This document shows, piece after piece, positions 22,435-34,451 of a stretch of DNA of 64,000 bases. This DNA comes from Berberis thunbergii (taxonomy: Eukaryota > Streptophyta > Magnoliopsida > Ranunculales > Berberidaceae). The stretch's first letter is position 1. Each line of letters begins with the position of its first letter. The notes below the pieces were generated by a model. That model made no database searches. It worked only from the letters and a program-made list of their open reading frames with translations, and was not told where the DNA came from. The position numbers and the translations under genes are program-made. Where the stretch lies: the NCBI GenBank assembly GCA_003290165.1, contig QNQO01006212.1, positions 124,001-188,000 on the forward strand, read 5' to 3'.

Positions 22435-24291
22435 TTATGCATCTATGACCATGCCCATCCCAAAGATATCGTCTGAGCAAGTTGATTTAGGAGAGTCACA
22501 GGACGAATTATTCATAGCTTTCTCCAATTCCTCCTCAACCAAAATTTCCTGATCACGACAACTGCAGCTGCAAAATGCTTTCTCTCCTCTGCAAGAGATA
22601 AAAGGATTAAATTTTGAAATTTATTATGGTTTAGAATGCATCTGGCGAAAGCTTAACATAATAAAAAAAAATCTAGAATGGTTTAGAAATTTATTATGGT
22701 TTAAGCTGGCGAAAGCTTAACATAATAAAAAAAATCTAGAATGGTTTATTAAAATTCGAAATTTATTATGGTTTAGAATGGTTTCTTCTCTTTCATTTTG
22801 TTCTGTTTTTCTTAAGATGTAAGAGGTGATTCTTTTAAGCCGAAAGAGTCAATAATAGCAAGTAGTATAAACTGTTGTCAATCCACTTTCACTAATTGCT
22901 AAAATTAAACAGATAGCTTTGAAAATATTGGTCATTATGATCTTATTGTTAACCACAAAATACCCTGAAAAACTAGTTGAATAGGAATTGAATCTACCAT
23001 ATCAATTTGAGAGGTAAACTCCAAACTTGACCCAACAAAAGACAATTTCTGACTCTTGATACAGGCTTTTTAGTTACAAATTATGAGTAAATCACTTAAT
23101 ATAAGCTATGATGCAGCTTTACTCAAGAAACAAATGCAGGATAGATAACAATAGTACTTAACAATTGAAGGACTTGAATTAGATAAAACAGATTAATCAA
23201 GATATTCTGACAAACCTGTACATGTAGATATCCTTCCCTTCATCGAGTTTCTTCTTGCAGTAATAACAGAAGCTCAAAAAATTTGATGGGAAAGGAGGGG
23301 AAGGGTTAGAGCACTCAGCTGGCTGAAACAATCCCACCCCCTCATCTCCCTTCTTGCAACAATTAGCCAACTCATTTGTGTGACATTCCAAAATACAGTC
23401 ACCAAAAATATGAGTTGTTCTAGGGTTTGGACCATGTGAAATAACACATGTATAATCCTCAGATTGCTCGATCTCTTTCGCAGAGAGAGACCCGACTAAT
23501 CCATTAACCGAGCCAATGGATATCGGGAGCGAGCTAGGTTTCATACCCAAAGAATTATCTATACTCAGCGTTCCGCCATTTGGTGGGAAAACTGCATTGC
23601 TATTCTTCTCCGAACAAAAATCCTCGGAACTCGAATTATGGCTATAGTATGTTAATCGAGTAAAGGGTGACATAAGCGGACCACAATCTGATAAACAAGA
23701 TCGAACCTTTCCAAGTGGTTTGAGATCTAACTGCATGTCTCCAATTGCGAACGAATTCGCAGACCTTCCCAATCGCGAATTGGGGTTACTGATCTGGGTA
23801 TGTGGGGGAATTCCATAATTTTTAGGCAAGGATTTGGGTGCCAATGAAGAATCAATTGACCGACCCAGATAGTTCTCAGCATAAGGGACACTGATCCTCC
23901 TCTGAGACCCAAAGAGTACATTTCTACTCTCTGATGATCTAAGAACTTTCCCAGATGATTTATTCACTTCATCTAGAGAATCAACAATACCAAGACCAAC
24001 TTTATTTGAGTTCCAGCTCTTTTGAGCCCCATTAGGAGCTGATCTAGGTGACCTAAATGGGTTGCCTAAGCTTGCAAAAACTCTAGAGTCCAGTGGGGAA
24101 GTAGGACTCCAGGCTGAGTCAGAATCTGAAACACCCTTTATGTTAAACCCTACAAACACACCAGGGACACCAAATAAAGAACTGTTTTTATTATGTTTAT
24201 GTCCCAAACCATCAGATTCTGAAGCTAAATCAGGCATCAAGTGACCTTTATATTGATCCTTCTGAACTGATCTGGTCCTCTTCCTCAGCAT
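22435..24291 (-). CDS. FCS-like zinc finger (FLZ, DUF581) protein, two exons
   Basis: FLZ proteins are plant adaptors that bind SnRK1 kinase subunits through a C-terminal zinc finger and influence sugar and stress signalling. Exon 1 is 24291-23216, exon 2 is 22588-22435, with GT-AG borders; total 1230 nt, 409 residues plus stop. It starts MLRKRTRSVQKDQ, the usual N-terminus of the larger FLZ proteins (FLZ8/10 type), followed by SPTSPLDSRVF and GNPFRSPRSAP blocks, SGKVLRSSESRN, SLPKNYGIPP, and SEDYTCVISHGPNP before HIFGDCILE. The finger spans the intron: FCYYCKKKLDEGKDIYMYR in exon 1, then GEKAFCSCSC in exon 2, giving the C-x2-C...C-x-C pattern. The intron interrupts the finger at an Arg codon, as in other FLZ genes. 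The 5' leader upstream is long and CT-rich. Function in this species is inferred from the family. Confidence 0.93.
22616..22783. repeat. Imperfect tandem repeat in the FLZ intron
   Basis: Just over two copies of a roughly 70-bp unit containing GAAATTTATTATGGTTTA, CTGGCGAAAGCTTAACATAA and ATCTAGAATGGTTTA lie one after another in the single intron of the FLZ gene. Confidence 0.8.
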
Positions 24292-25160
24292 TCTCTCTCA
24301 AATCCTCAGCTTTCGTTGAAAAAACCAGAATCTCTCTTCTGCATTAACATCAACAAATTATCAGCAACATGATCAAACAAAAAATCAACTTTTCATCAGA
24401 CTTACAACCCTTGATGAAAATCATAAGCATTGATTATCAAAAAATAAAAAATAAAAATAAAAAAAACAAGAACCCCTCTCTCATTGATCAACAAATGCAG
24501 ATTAACCCAACAAAATCAACAATCAAACTGAAATTATTCATGATTCTTCATAAAAAAAAAAAAATTCAAAACCCAGAGGAAAAACCCCAATAAGTGCATC
24601 AAAAAACCACTTACAAACCAAATCAACAAAAGGGGCACAAAATCAGTCCACTTAAATCGACTCAAATTGACAAACCCAGATCCAAGAATACACCAATAGA
24701 TTTGATGGGTTACCAAAAAAGGCAAACCCCAAACCATCAAAAAGTGTTACACAAAACATCACCACTCACCAAACAAACAAACAAAAACCCACAAAAACAT
24801 CATCTTTACTCTGCTTTTTCAACCACAAATTCAAACACTATGGAGTTGTTTCTCTGCATCATCAGAGAAAACCCAAACAAAATCATGATCAAAACACAAA
24901 CCCCACCTGGTTTCTCCTCTCAATGTTTCACAGATGAGGCTAAAGAGACCCCAAATGCAGTAAAATTATATCTGTGGAGGTGTGAAACTTGTGCAGTACT
25001 CCCCTCTCTTTCTCTCTCTCTCTCTCTCTCTCGCTCTCTCTGTTTCATGCATCAAAATCAGCGAAGCAGTGTGGCTTCTGATATACTCTTCTACAACTCT
25101 GTCTCTCTCTCTCTCTTTGTGAGCGGTGAGATGGAGAAGTACGTATAAATATACGATCAC
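24292..25160 (-). promoter_or_regulatory. Probable 5' leader and core promoter of the FLZ gene
   Basis: Upstream of the FLZ ATG is an A-rich (+ strand) stretch, then CT microsatellites (about 25006-25040 and 25100-25120 on the + strand, GA on the gene strand) that are frequent in plant 5' UTRs. A TATA-like TATATTTATA on the minus strand at about 25143-25154 would place transcription start near 25115. The leader would be about 800 nt and probably contains an intron, which I did not define. Confidence 0.4.
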
Positions 25161-26297
25161 TTTATACGAATACGTATTTGGGAGAGATGACAAAGGTTTG
25201 TCAGATTGTGGTACATCTGAGAACCGACTGACTCACCTCTCTCTCTCTCTCCCCTAAAATATTTTTTTTTGTACCGTGTGAGGAAGGGGGGTTTAACTGT
25301 GGTTAAAAAAAGGTTAGAGAGGTTTAACTGTGGTTAATAAAGGTAAATCCGACGGACCGATTTACACTCGAAATAATCGGGGGGTTTGGGTGTACGTGGA
25401 ATTGAATTGGAGAGATGGGTGAGTTTGATGGACCATTGGGCCCTCATCTTGTTACAATTTTACTCCCACCCATTTTTTTCATTGTTTGTCCCCACTGATT
25501 TATCACAAATTAAAGATAAGAATTGATGATGTTGAAATTGGTAGTATTCTTTTTATTTATTTATTTATTACAAACTCAAAATTATGTCACGTTTTTATTT
25601 CAAACACATCGGTTTCTTCCCTTGATCCGCCTTATAATTCGTTCCAATTGATGAATAAAATGCATTTCTTGCTCTTCGAACATTTTCCCAAGTAAACTAC
25701 ATTTCAAATATAAGTCGATGTTATGAGAAAAAAAATTTGTTTGTTATTCCCTACATCGATCATAGAACTCGCCCATAAATTTGTGAATGATCTCAAAATC
25801 ATACCAACCAAAATTTGTGGTGAATTTGTTATTTGTAGAGAAAATATGATCAATCTGACCCAAGGTTTATGGTTTCATTCTGATTAAAATCCAAGTGAGT
25901 TGTTGTAAACTTTGTGGTTAATGTTGGCTAAGTGACAAATTGATTTCTTTCAGTATTGCCTTTGGTCGTTATTATTGCTCAATGATTTGGGGTGGACGTG
26001 CTTTATGTACGTGGATATTTATTATTTTTTAATTTATTAAAAAAATCAATAATAATTAAAATTACAATTTAGAAGTCTTGACTAAAGATTGTAAAGCAAA
26101 ATAATCAAAAAAATATGTAACCAAATATTACACTCTCATTATTTTAAGGGCTTATTTATAGTTTTTTTATAAATAATTAAATACTTCAAATAAATTATGT
26201 CATGGGCTTAGGTATAACTAATCAATGTTTGAGATAGTTGGTTTTGATTGTAAAAGGTATGAAAAGTTAGATGTAAGGATCTATTTATAATTTATAT
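25161..26297. other. Intergenic stretch
   Basis: No gene seen. Another CT run lies at about 25238-25252. The segment around 26150-26340 contains two diverged copies of a sequence with ACTTTAAATAAATTATG, the second next to the LINE 5' end. Confidence 0.4.
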
Positions 26298-26374
26298 CTA
26301 TAAAGGTAATTGAGGACTTTAAATAAATTATGTTAGAAAAATCTAAAAGTTACAGGTAAAGGAGAGGAAGAGAG

Positions 26375-26590
26375 TTTGAACTTCGACTGGATCTGGTGGT
26401 GGTGACTTTCGACTAGTAACAGAGATCAACTGGATCTGGTGGTGATGACCTTCGTCTAGTAATAGAAATCTACTAGATCTGGTGGTGGTGACCTTCGTCT
26501 AGTTCTCATGAAGTCTTTGATTCTTATCATTTCATTGTTGGTGGTGAACTTCGGTTGGATCTGGTGGTGGTGACCTTCGACTAGGTTTTC
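26375..26590 (+). repeat. Tandem repeat in the LINE 5' region
   Basis: Four copies of a roughly 60-bp unit with the core GATCTGGTGGTGGTGACCTTCG, alternating with CTAGTAATAGAAATC-type spacers. Their place between the flanking direct repeat and the LINE coding region suggests a 5' UTR repeat that may act as promoter, which is inference. Confidence 0.7.
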
Positions 26591-28170
26591 AGCATTGATT
26601 GTTTAATCTCCCTTGCAAGATCTAGTGTTTTCTCATTCCCCTACTTCTCTATCTGGCTCAATGGGTTTTTGAAAATTATTAGAATGTCTTAAAAGATGTG
26701 GAAGAATATGTCTTCAACATGAACCCTTTATTGATCAAGATATATCCATGCAAGCCAACAATGATTGCAAATTTGTTAAAAAAGCCCAACGTGACAGAGC
26801 CGTTGAATCGGATAATTTTTTGGTCTTTCCAACCAGATCCAGGTTCATGCTTAAACAAAGCCAGTTGGGTGAAACTTAATGGTTGTAGCACCCATATTGG
26901 GCGGGAAAGGACTGTGTATTCCAACCACACCAAGGAGTGTTCGGTGTCTCTTGCTTACCCTTCCGAATTTTGAGCCACCAACAGAATAGTGTGTTGGAGT
27001 TCATGTTTTGCCATTAGAATAGTGTGCCTCACATTTGGAGAATTTCTCGACCACACCAAATCATGTAGGCGCTCCCTCAGGCTTCGAGGTCGCATGGACA
27101 AACCATTTAGGTGAAGTTCTTCCTGGTGAACAGGTTTCTAGGCAGTCTTCAGGGATTGTTTCTAGGGTCAATGACAGTGCAGAGCTCTTTGTTTTTTATT
27201 GTCGTTTGGCTCAAGAAGAGACATTTGACCGATCGACTTACAAAGAAATTAGCATGGCAGTGGGAGTAAATCTCAGTCAGAATGAAGATAGGGTTTTCAG
27301 TATGGTTCAAGCCACACCGTAGCATCTTAGAGAACTAGGGACAAGTGCAACAACCTCGGGGTCGAAGGTCTTTTATGAACCTCAAAATTATTTCATGGAA
27401 TTGTATAGGGCTTGGAAATTCTAAGAGGCAAAGAGGTTGCCGAAAATTAATTTCAGATAATCGTCCAGATTTTGTTTTCATTCATGAATTAAAAATGGAG
27501 ATGTGCTCTAGAGAATTTATTAGGAAGTTGTGGGGTGATGGTTATTTTGATTGGGTTATGGTGGAATCCATTGGCAGTTCATGAGGTTTAGTAGCTATTT
27601 GAGATGCAGATCTTTTGCAGATGAATGAAGTGTTGAAAGACGTTTTTTTCCCTTTCTATTCAGTTTCAAATGATCTTAGATAACTCTTTTTGGTCAGGGT
27701 CTAACATTTATGAACCATGTGATCATTTTTTAAGAGAGCACTTATAGAAAAAAACTATATGACATTGTTGGCTGGGTGCAATCTCCATGGATGTCAGCAT
27801 GAGATTTCATTGTTGTCTGTCACATCAATCAATTCATTAATGAGGTAGAGCTCAATGATTTCAGTTTGAAATGAGGGAAATTCACGTGGTAAAATCAAAG
27901 AGAGCACCATATTCTTTGTCGGCTTGATCAGTTTCTGGCTTTGGTGGATTTAACTGCTAAATTTGGTGATAAAGTTGAATGGTTTAAGAGAGCGACAAGT
28001 TCTGACCATCACGCGATTCTGCTGGCGAATTTTTTATTGGTGGCAGTACTCGAATTTTTTCCTTTGATAACAGTTGGTTTGACCATCCAACCCTAACAGA
28101 GAAGATGAAATCATAGTGGAACAACTCAGTGATCTCTGGTCACCCTAGTTACTGCTTATGGTGGAAACTA

Positions 28171-28312
28171 AGGGTGTGTTTGGCTGTATAGAATCCCATG
28201 CTACGGAAATTCATGAGGGAACCCCTACATTTTAGGCTAAATTGATGTATCACTCTACATCTACCATTTGATTTTGTGATCAATGGTGAAAATGAAAGTT
28301 CCATGAAAATTT
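28171..28312. mobile_element. Tourist-like MITE, left half, inside the LINE
   Basis: Begins GGGTGTGTTTGGCTG and follows the 8307-8624 element for about 140 bp up to the central region, then returns to LINE-like sequence. The right half is missing. Confidence 0.75.
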
Positions 28313-28678
28313 GGCTTCACACTTGCAAATCTATAGACAATTTCTCTCTGAAGATCAACAGACAACTGCACGGGTTTTTTTAATAGTTCTAAAGGCCTGC
28401 GTCAGCTATCTCCTATTATCTTTACTTTAGCAGCAGAAGATCTGACCCAAATGATTCTTAAAGTTGTTAATGTTGGTCTAATAAAAGAGCTTTTAGTCGT
28501 AGAGGGTAGTCCTCCTGTTTCCATTATTCAGTATGTGGATGATGCTATCATTTTTTGTGATGCCTCTGCCACTTAGGTTCTTATTCTCAAAAGAATTATG
28601 TTTTGGTTCGAAGTTATTTCAGGTTTGAACAATGGTGTTGCCCATTGGAGAAGTCCTTCATCTGAAGTAGTTGGCGAG

Positions 28679-28699
28679 TTTTTTTTTTTTTTTTTTTTT
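28679..28699 (+). repeat. Run of about 21 T inside LINE reverse transcriptase
   Basis: A long T run interrupts the LINE frame where RT sequence is expected. It is unlike a normal part of the gene and may be an insertion relic. Confidence 0.7.
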
Positions 28700-30044
28700 G
28701 TGTAGCAGGTCAGCTCCAGTTAAGTATTTAGGCATGTCTTTGGGTGTTAGATTTAAAAGTAAAGTTGTGCGGGATGAGTCAATCAAAATGACGAAATCGA
28801 GACTAGCTTCTTGAAAGCGCAAATTCTCCTTGAAAGCGGACAAGGTAACATTTGTCCAATCCAAATTTAGCTTTGATCCCCGTGTGCCTTTTGTTTCTTA
28901 TCAAAGTTCATTATTCAATTGCAGCCATGATGGAACAAATCATGCGCGATTTCCTTTGGAGTTCCACAAAAACTCCATAAAGATACATCTAGTGGATTGG
29001 GAGAAAATATGTTGTCCAAAAACCCGAGGTGGTCTAGGCATTCGCCAATTGAGTACTTTTAATTTAGTATTACATTTCAAGTGACTTTGGCGATTTGCAG
29101 AAGAAGATGACACTTTATGGAGACCACTCATCATTGATAAATATGGGTGAAATAGATGAGATTGAGATTCCAAAACCAAGTACGCTTCCTATGGGTGCTC
29201 TATGTGGAAGTCCATCTCTGGGTGTGCAAGTGTTTTCTACACTCACATCGCTTCATTGTGGCAATGACGATCTTATCTCTTCTGACGTGATTCTTGGTGT
29301 AGTAGCCAACCTCTGAATGATCTATTTCCAATGTTGCACCTGTTGGATACTCAAATGTTCTCGGATGGATCTGATAGTTTGGTGTGGAAGGGTAAAGGTG
29401 TGGATTTATCGGTGAAATTTTTTTCGGATATGTTGGTTGCATCTCATTACGAGACCCACTCCAACCCATTTATTTTCTCTCAAAATAATCTAGTGTGGGT
29501 GAAAAATATTTGTCCTCGAATTAATTTCTTTTGTTGGTCAATATTGCATAAGAGGATCCTGACTAAAGATAGGTTGAGGATGAGAGAAATCCTCACATGA
29601 AGTCTTTATGTGCTTTGTAATGAAAATGACGAAACTCTTGATCACTTGATGCTTCATTGCAGATTCTCCAAATCCATTTGAAACAGTTTCTTGTCAGAAT
29701 TTGATGTTTCAAGGTTCCATTTTGGATTGGCTAAGCTGGTGGTCCCAAGCTAATTCATCACAGCGCGTGAAGTGGTTATGGCGTAGGGTTCTCATGTGGT
29801 GTGTGCGTGTGGAAAGAATCAAATGGGAAGGTTTTTGAAGGGTTTAACAGATCGGAACACTATATCTTTATCGAGATTAGAGAATTGTTATGGAAGATAG
29901 GTTCGGCTTGTAATATCTTTAGATACTTGTTTTTTGAGTCTTCATGGTGTCTTGACATAACTTGATCATATAGAAATGGTTGTATTTTGTTTCTCTTCTT
30001 ATCTTCAATAAACATCTTTGTGTTTAGGCAAAAAAAAAAAAAAA

Positions 30045-30857
30045 TTTATAATTTATATATAATTGGGGGCTTAAAATAAGTTACATTAAAACTTAAGTAA
30101 TCATTTAGAAAAATTCTTATACTATTTAGATGTTGAGTAACCCTAGCCAACTCCATTCTCGTCTTTTTACAATTTTATTTTTTGTCCCCATCATTAAAAA
30201 AAAATGAAAAAAATAAAGTATCAATTTAAGAATCCCAAATTTTTTGTGTAATATGCTAGTCAAGTATACACAAAAGTTGCATCAAAAGAAATAGATTTGC
30301 TATAGAACTAATTTTAGAGCCTTAGGTTGGAGATGCTCTTAGTATTGATTTAGCATTTTGTAAACATCGATTGTCAAATAAAACCAATTAACTCATCAGT
30401 AAGTGATATTCGACCTGATATTATTTAAATCCGAATCTAAATTGAAACCAACCCGATCGTTTGCCATCCTTATGGAATATCTTTCTTCCATTGTAGATGT
30501 CAATTTTGATATTTATTTATCCAAATTTGCACCCAAAAAACATGGGGAAAAAAATATTGTCCAATAGTGTAAGGTCGTCCTCTTCTTAAATGAGACTTGT
30601 TTTATGTTCCCTTATCTTAAGTACCAAAATTTAATATGTATGCAACTTCTTTGTGGTCAAAACTAATTTGATTTTTCCAATTTCTTGAAGTTTGAGTTGT
30701 TTCATACTGCCATTTAATGCTCTTTATCTATTGGTGACAATGAGATAAACCCTATATTTTTTTTCATGCAAGTCACTGATTCAAAAGCTCTTTTTCATTT
30801 TCATAGATTGTGGTAAACATCTCTACTGTATAAAGAGGTTTAGCATATGAGTGGTGG
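30045..30857. other. Intergenic stretch between LINE and MITE
   Basis: AT-rich, no gene or recognisable element seen. Confidence 0.4.
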
Positions 30858-31040
30858 GGAAAATTCTAGGGGTCGAGGGAGGGAGCGAGGGAAGGAGCGA
30901 GGGATGGGTGGACATTTGCCTCGAAATAAGTGAAATCGCATATTTTAAATTTAATGTGCTTATCTCAAGGCATATGAGTGGTTATCACCCATTCCTCGCC
31001 CCCTTTCCCTCGCTCCCTCCCTCGCTCTGTAGCAAAGCTC
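30858..31040. mobile_element. Foldback MITE with 9-bp target duplication (Mutator-like), 183 bp
   Basis: Starts GGAAAATTCTAGGGGTCGAG, ends CTGTAGCAAAGCTC. A perfect 9-bp duplication GAGTGGTGG flanks it (30849-30857, 31041-31049); 9 bp is typical of Mutator-like elements. The arms (GAGGGAGGGAGCGAGGG and complement) pair around an AT-rich centre. The family is also at 34274, 53751, 53939 and probably 18907. Confidence 0.88.
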
Positions 31041-32452
31041 GAGTGGTGGAGTTGTAAATGTCTACTGTCAATAAAATGATCAAAATACCTTTTATCATTT
31101 GGTTATACATTTAGTATGAAGTGACTAATTACAGGTATAAAAGTAATTTAATTGTAATAATGAAAAAAAAAAATTCTTTTAGCAAAGTCATTTAAGCCAT
31201 TACACTTATATGAGCCACTTAAGTCAAGAAGGCTTATTGGCTCAACTTACAATTTTGCCATTTTGTTGACATTATAATTTTCTAACCCATTTTGTTTGCT
31301 CATTTTAAGAGAAAAAATTTCAAAAATAATAGCCAATGAATTTTCTTATTTGTTATCTTATTTCAATTCTTTTTCATTTAAGCATTTTCATATTGTATAA
31401 TATAATTCTTTTGCACAAATTACACAAAAGGTTCATTTAAAAATGGAAAAAAAAAACAATGTATCCACAATTCAATTGTGACATACGCATGCGTCTATTT
31501 GATGAAAGTATGGTACTTGGAAAGTATTGCACTTGAGATTAGGTTCATACATCACAATAGAATAACATCACATTACCACATGATGGAAACTTTAGCAAAG
31601 CTATAACAATTTCTTCAAACAAGTGACATATCATAATTCATGAGAGGATGTCTCGTGTGATAGTGATTTTTCCCAAGATCAATCAAAACAATAATAGTGA
31701 TGTGCTCATCTCCATGATCTGAACAAGAAGATTATTGCAACTTAAATTATTGAAGAAAATCAGGGCGTGTCAGTTTTAAACTAAAATTGGTTGTATTTGA
31801 ATTTGGTTTTTTTATTTTTTAAGTTTTAAGAAATGTTAAATTATTGAAGAAAATTGAGGCGTGACACGAGTAAGGATCAAACAATAATCCTTTTCCAACC
31901 ACTCTATGCGGTAATCTAGTGATTTAATACATTCTTTTCAACTTTTATACTTGAAATCTATGAATTATACGTGAAAATCAAACCACATAGTTGAAACTCA
32001 TCTTAGCTTAGCTAAGTAAAGAAGACGACCCATACGGCATGTGTACGGGCATCAATAAGGATCCAAACAACAATGAAAGTATTATTTTTCAGTTTTTTGG
32101 ACTTGAACACGTCTAGAGTATACCTGAAGCTTATTAGATGCTTAAATTTTCGTGAGTAAACAACATAAATTTATATGTCAAGACAACTATTTACACGCAA
32201 AATTTTCTATGTGGAGATAACCCTGTTCACGGATAAATTTATGCGTTTATTTGATTTTTACACCCACATAGGCTTTTGTGTTTAATTACACTGAAGCTTG
32301 AATTTTTTTAATAGATATGTGAATGCATGATTTTACGTGTTTGAATCATCTTCTTCTTAGAATACTTGTTTATGATCCTTCATAGTGATGAGGTTCAAGA
32401 AGACATGAGAAAAAATGAATGATTAGTGGTTTGAGTTTTTGCAATATGCGCA
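31041..32452. other. AT-rich intergenic stretch
   Basis: No gene or recognisable element found on either strand. Confidence 0.4.
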
Positions 32453-32761
32453 CATTACATCAAATTAACATATTTGTGACAACTTAAAAAATAGTAACAC
32501 TTCTGAGCTATTACAATCTACTAATACAATTTCAAGTCAAAACTAAATTTAGACAACAAAATAAAAAAATAGCTACAAAAAAGTGATACAATAAATTAAA
32601 TCACTATAAATAACATCCCTTGTAAGCCCATACTATTTGTGGTGATACAATTATTGAATCACTTTGTTTGTGAAAATGTGTAAAATTGCTTTGTGAATTT
32701 TTATAGCTAAATAATGTTATTATTTTTGGAATTGTTATAAAAATGTCAATTTGGTGTAGTA
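32453..32761. mobile_element. Mini-CACTA foldback MITE, 309 bp
   Basis: The right end TTTGGTGTAGTA and the left CATTACATCAAATTAACAT match the family at 9361-9666, including the inner TTGTNACAA and GTGATACAAT blocks. Flanks GCA and CCA agree in two of three bases. Confidence 0.7.
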
Positions 32762-33103
32762 CCAATTATAAATTGCAAAGTAACTAACAAACATGCTCAA
32801 CACACAAAATGACATACATCATAACTTGCATTTAGTAAAAACCATATAAATAACATCGACACTTAGGAAATGTTTTGATTATAAACATTCAATGTAAACA
32901 CAATACACATTGTTTTAGTTGCATGAACAAATTATCTCTTCTTCCATTGAACTCTTTTAGACTAAATCAATCGCATTTTCTTTTGCTCATCCTGTAGTTG
33001 CATACCTTGGTACATAAAAGAAGTATCCATATCATTAGGTTTTTCCCTATGACATTCCTATTGAACAAGTGTACCTGAAACAACTATTGGAGTTTTAGTT
33101 TGA

Positions 33104-33240
33104 CATAGGGGTGGGCATCTCATCCTGCGATTTCGATTCCATCTTGATTTTTTCGGGTTTTAATGAGATTGAATAATTTCATCCTAATCTAGAATGGGAT
33201 GGGATGGGATGAAGATTTTCAATCTCGTCCCGCCCAGAGC
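33104..33240. mobile_element. hAT-type MITE remnant (GGGATGGGAT family)
   Basis: Starts TAGGGGTGGGCATC like the ends of the elements at 14763 and 18387 and contains GGGATGGGATGGGATG. The right end is degraded (CGTCCCGCCC) and no target duplication was found. Confidence 0.55.
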
Positions 33241-33579
33241 TAATTTTTTAATATTTATTATTAATATTTTTATTTATTTCTTTATTTTTATTCATATAAA
33301 CTTACAGATGACTGACAGAAACTCATGGTGTTTGCAGTGTTAACAGAAATGTTACTTCAAGAAATAAATATTCATTAAGCAAGAGAAAGATAACAGATTG
33401 TTGTTTGGATTCCCAATAAAAGTGGCTCCAATTATTTAATTTTCAAATATTGATAACACCCAGGTGAAGATGAAAAATAACAATTAACTGAGTAATAAAT
33501 ATTCAGAAGGGAACATTCAGAGGCAGAGCCAATAATTTGAGGTGCCCTAAGCTGTAAAAATATATATTTTTTAATTAAA

Positions 33580-33690
33580 ATATATGTATTGATGGTAAAC
33601 CATTATGAATATGTTAGAGCATCACCAATAACTCTATCTCATTACAATATATGTATTGATGGTAACCATTATGAATATGTTTGAATTTTT
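33580..33690. repeat. Direct repeat of about 38 bp
   Basis: The sequence around ATATGTATTGATGGTAA followed by CCATTATGAATATGTT occurs at about 33580-33617 and again at 33646-33683, separated by 28 bp. Confidence 0.7.
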
Positions 33691-34273
33691 CCTAATTCTA
33701 GAATACGAGGCTCGTCCATCACCATCCATCATCCTCGAAATGCTGCCCACCTCGCCCCCTATAAGGGCTCTTGAGCCTTTTATTAGACACCGAATATTTC
33801 TTGCACGATCTTCGGCGAGTTGCTTCCTATATTACCTTGTAGGTCGTACTCAAGCTTCTTGTTGTATGTAAGGCCCCCACCTTTTATTTGAAAGGAGTCT
33901 TTGATTGTGTTGAAGATTTAACCATCCTTCAGCACAAACCAAGGGGAAATTTTTTTTTGTCAAATCCAACACTAGAATTTTAGTGAGCATAACAGGTAAT
34001 ATATGCAAAAGTTACTGTGTGGATATCAAAACGCAAACACCAAAACTTTTTCGTGTATGTGAGTGTATTAGCAAATTGTAGGCGTGTAGATTAAAATTCA
34101 AATTTTGAATTGGACGTCGGTGTGGAAAGAAAAAAAAATAATGGGTGTGAATATTAGCTCCTTTAAAATTAACATTCATTTTGGTATTGAACGACATGAC
34201 ATGTTTTCATCCATGAATGTAGTTTCATTTGGAAACAATGAAACACCGTGTCTTCAATGTCAAAGTGAATATA
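33691..34273. other. Unrecognised stretch with a weak open frame
   Basis: A 71-codon open frame (33656-33871) and its complement show no family resemblance. The local GC is slightly higher than the surroundings, which suggests a decayed transposon or gene. Confidence 0.3.
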
Positions 34274-34442
34274 GAATTCTTAAGTGCATCGGGATCTTGC
34301 TTAGTTTTGGTGTCTGGTGCTATTAAAGGCCGTAGATGTTTCTCGAAATAGGAATATATGCCTATCTCAAGACATATCAACGGTGTCTGGTAACACCAGG
34401 CATCAAAATCAGGTAAGATCCCGGTGCTTTGTAGTATTACTC
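34274..34442. mobile_element. Foldback MITE with 9-bp target duplication, 169 bp
   Basis: Ends GAATTCTTAAGTGCATCGGG and CCGGTGCTTTGTAGTATTACTC match the 30858 family. The target duplication is GTGAATATA / GTGAGTATA (8 of 9), at 34265-34273 and 34443-34451. Confidence 0.8.
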
Positions 34443-34451
34443 GTGAGTATA

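Larger units (their letters stand above)
26298..30044 (+). mobile_element. Non-LTR retrotransposon (LINE, L1-like), degenerate
   Basis: The order is a tandem-repeat 5' region, a short non-pol part (about 26680-27325), then pol. The AP endonuclease begins MNLKIISWNCIGLG near 27370. The reverse transcriptase has LSPIIFTLA and the catalytic YVDD at about 28537-28548, followed by KYLGMSLGV. Next come KIHLVDWEKICCPKTRGGLGIRQL (split by convention here) and a zf-RVT domain (VWKGKG to INFFCWSILHKRILT, 29380-29560). It ends with an AATAAA signal and a 14-base A tail at about 30031-30044. A 14-bp direct repeat TTTATAATTTATAT flanks it (about 26284-26297 and 30045-30058). Frames are broken many times and a Tourist half-element is inserted at 28171. 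The EN to RT interval is shorter than normal, so there are internal deletions. Confidence 0.85.

Noticed and set aside
24369..25193. Long + strand frames opposite the FLZ leader
   Set aside because: Lys/Asn/Ser-rich translation of A-rich and CT-repeat DNA; they overlap the probable FLZ 5' UTR.
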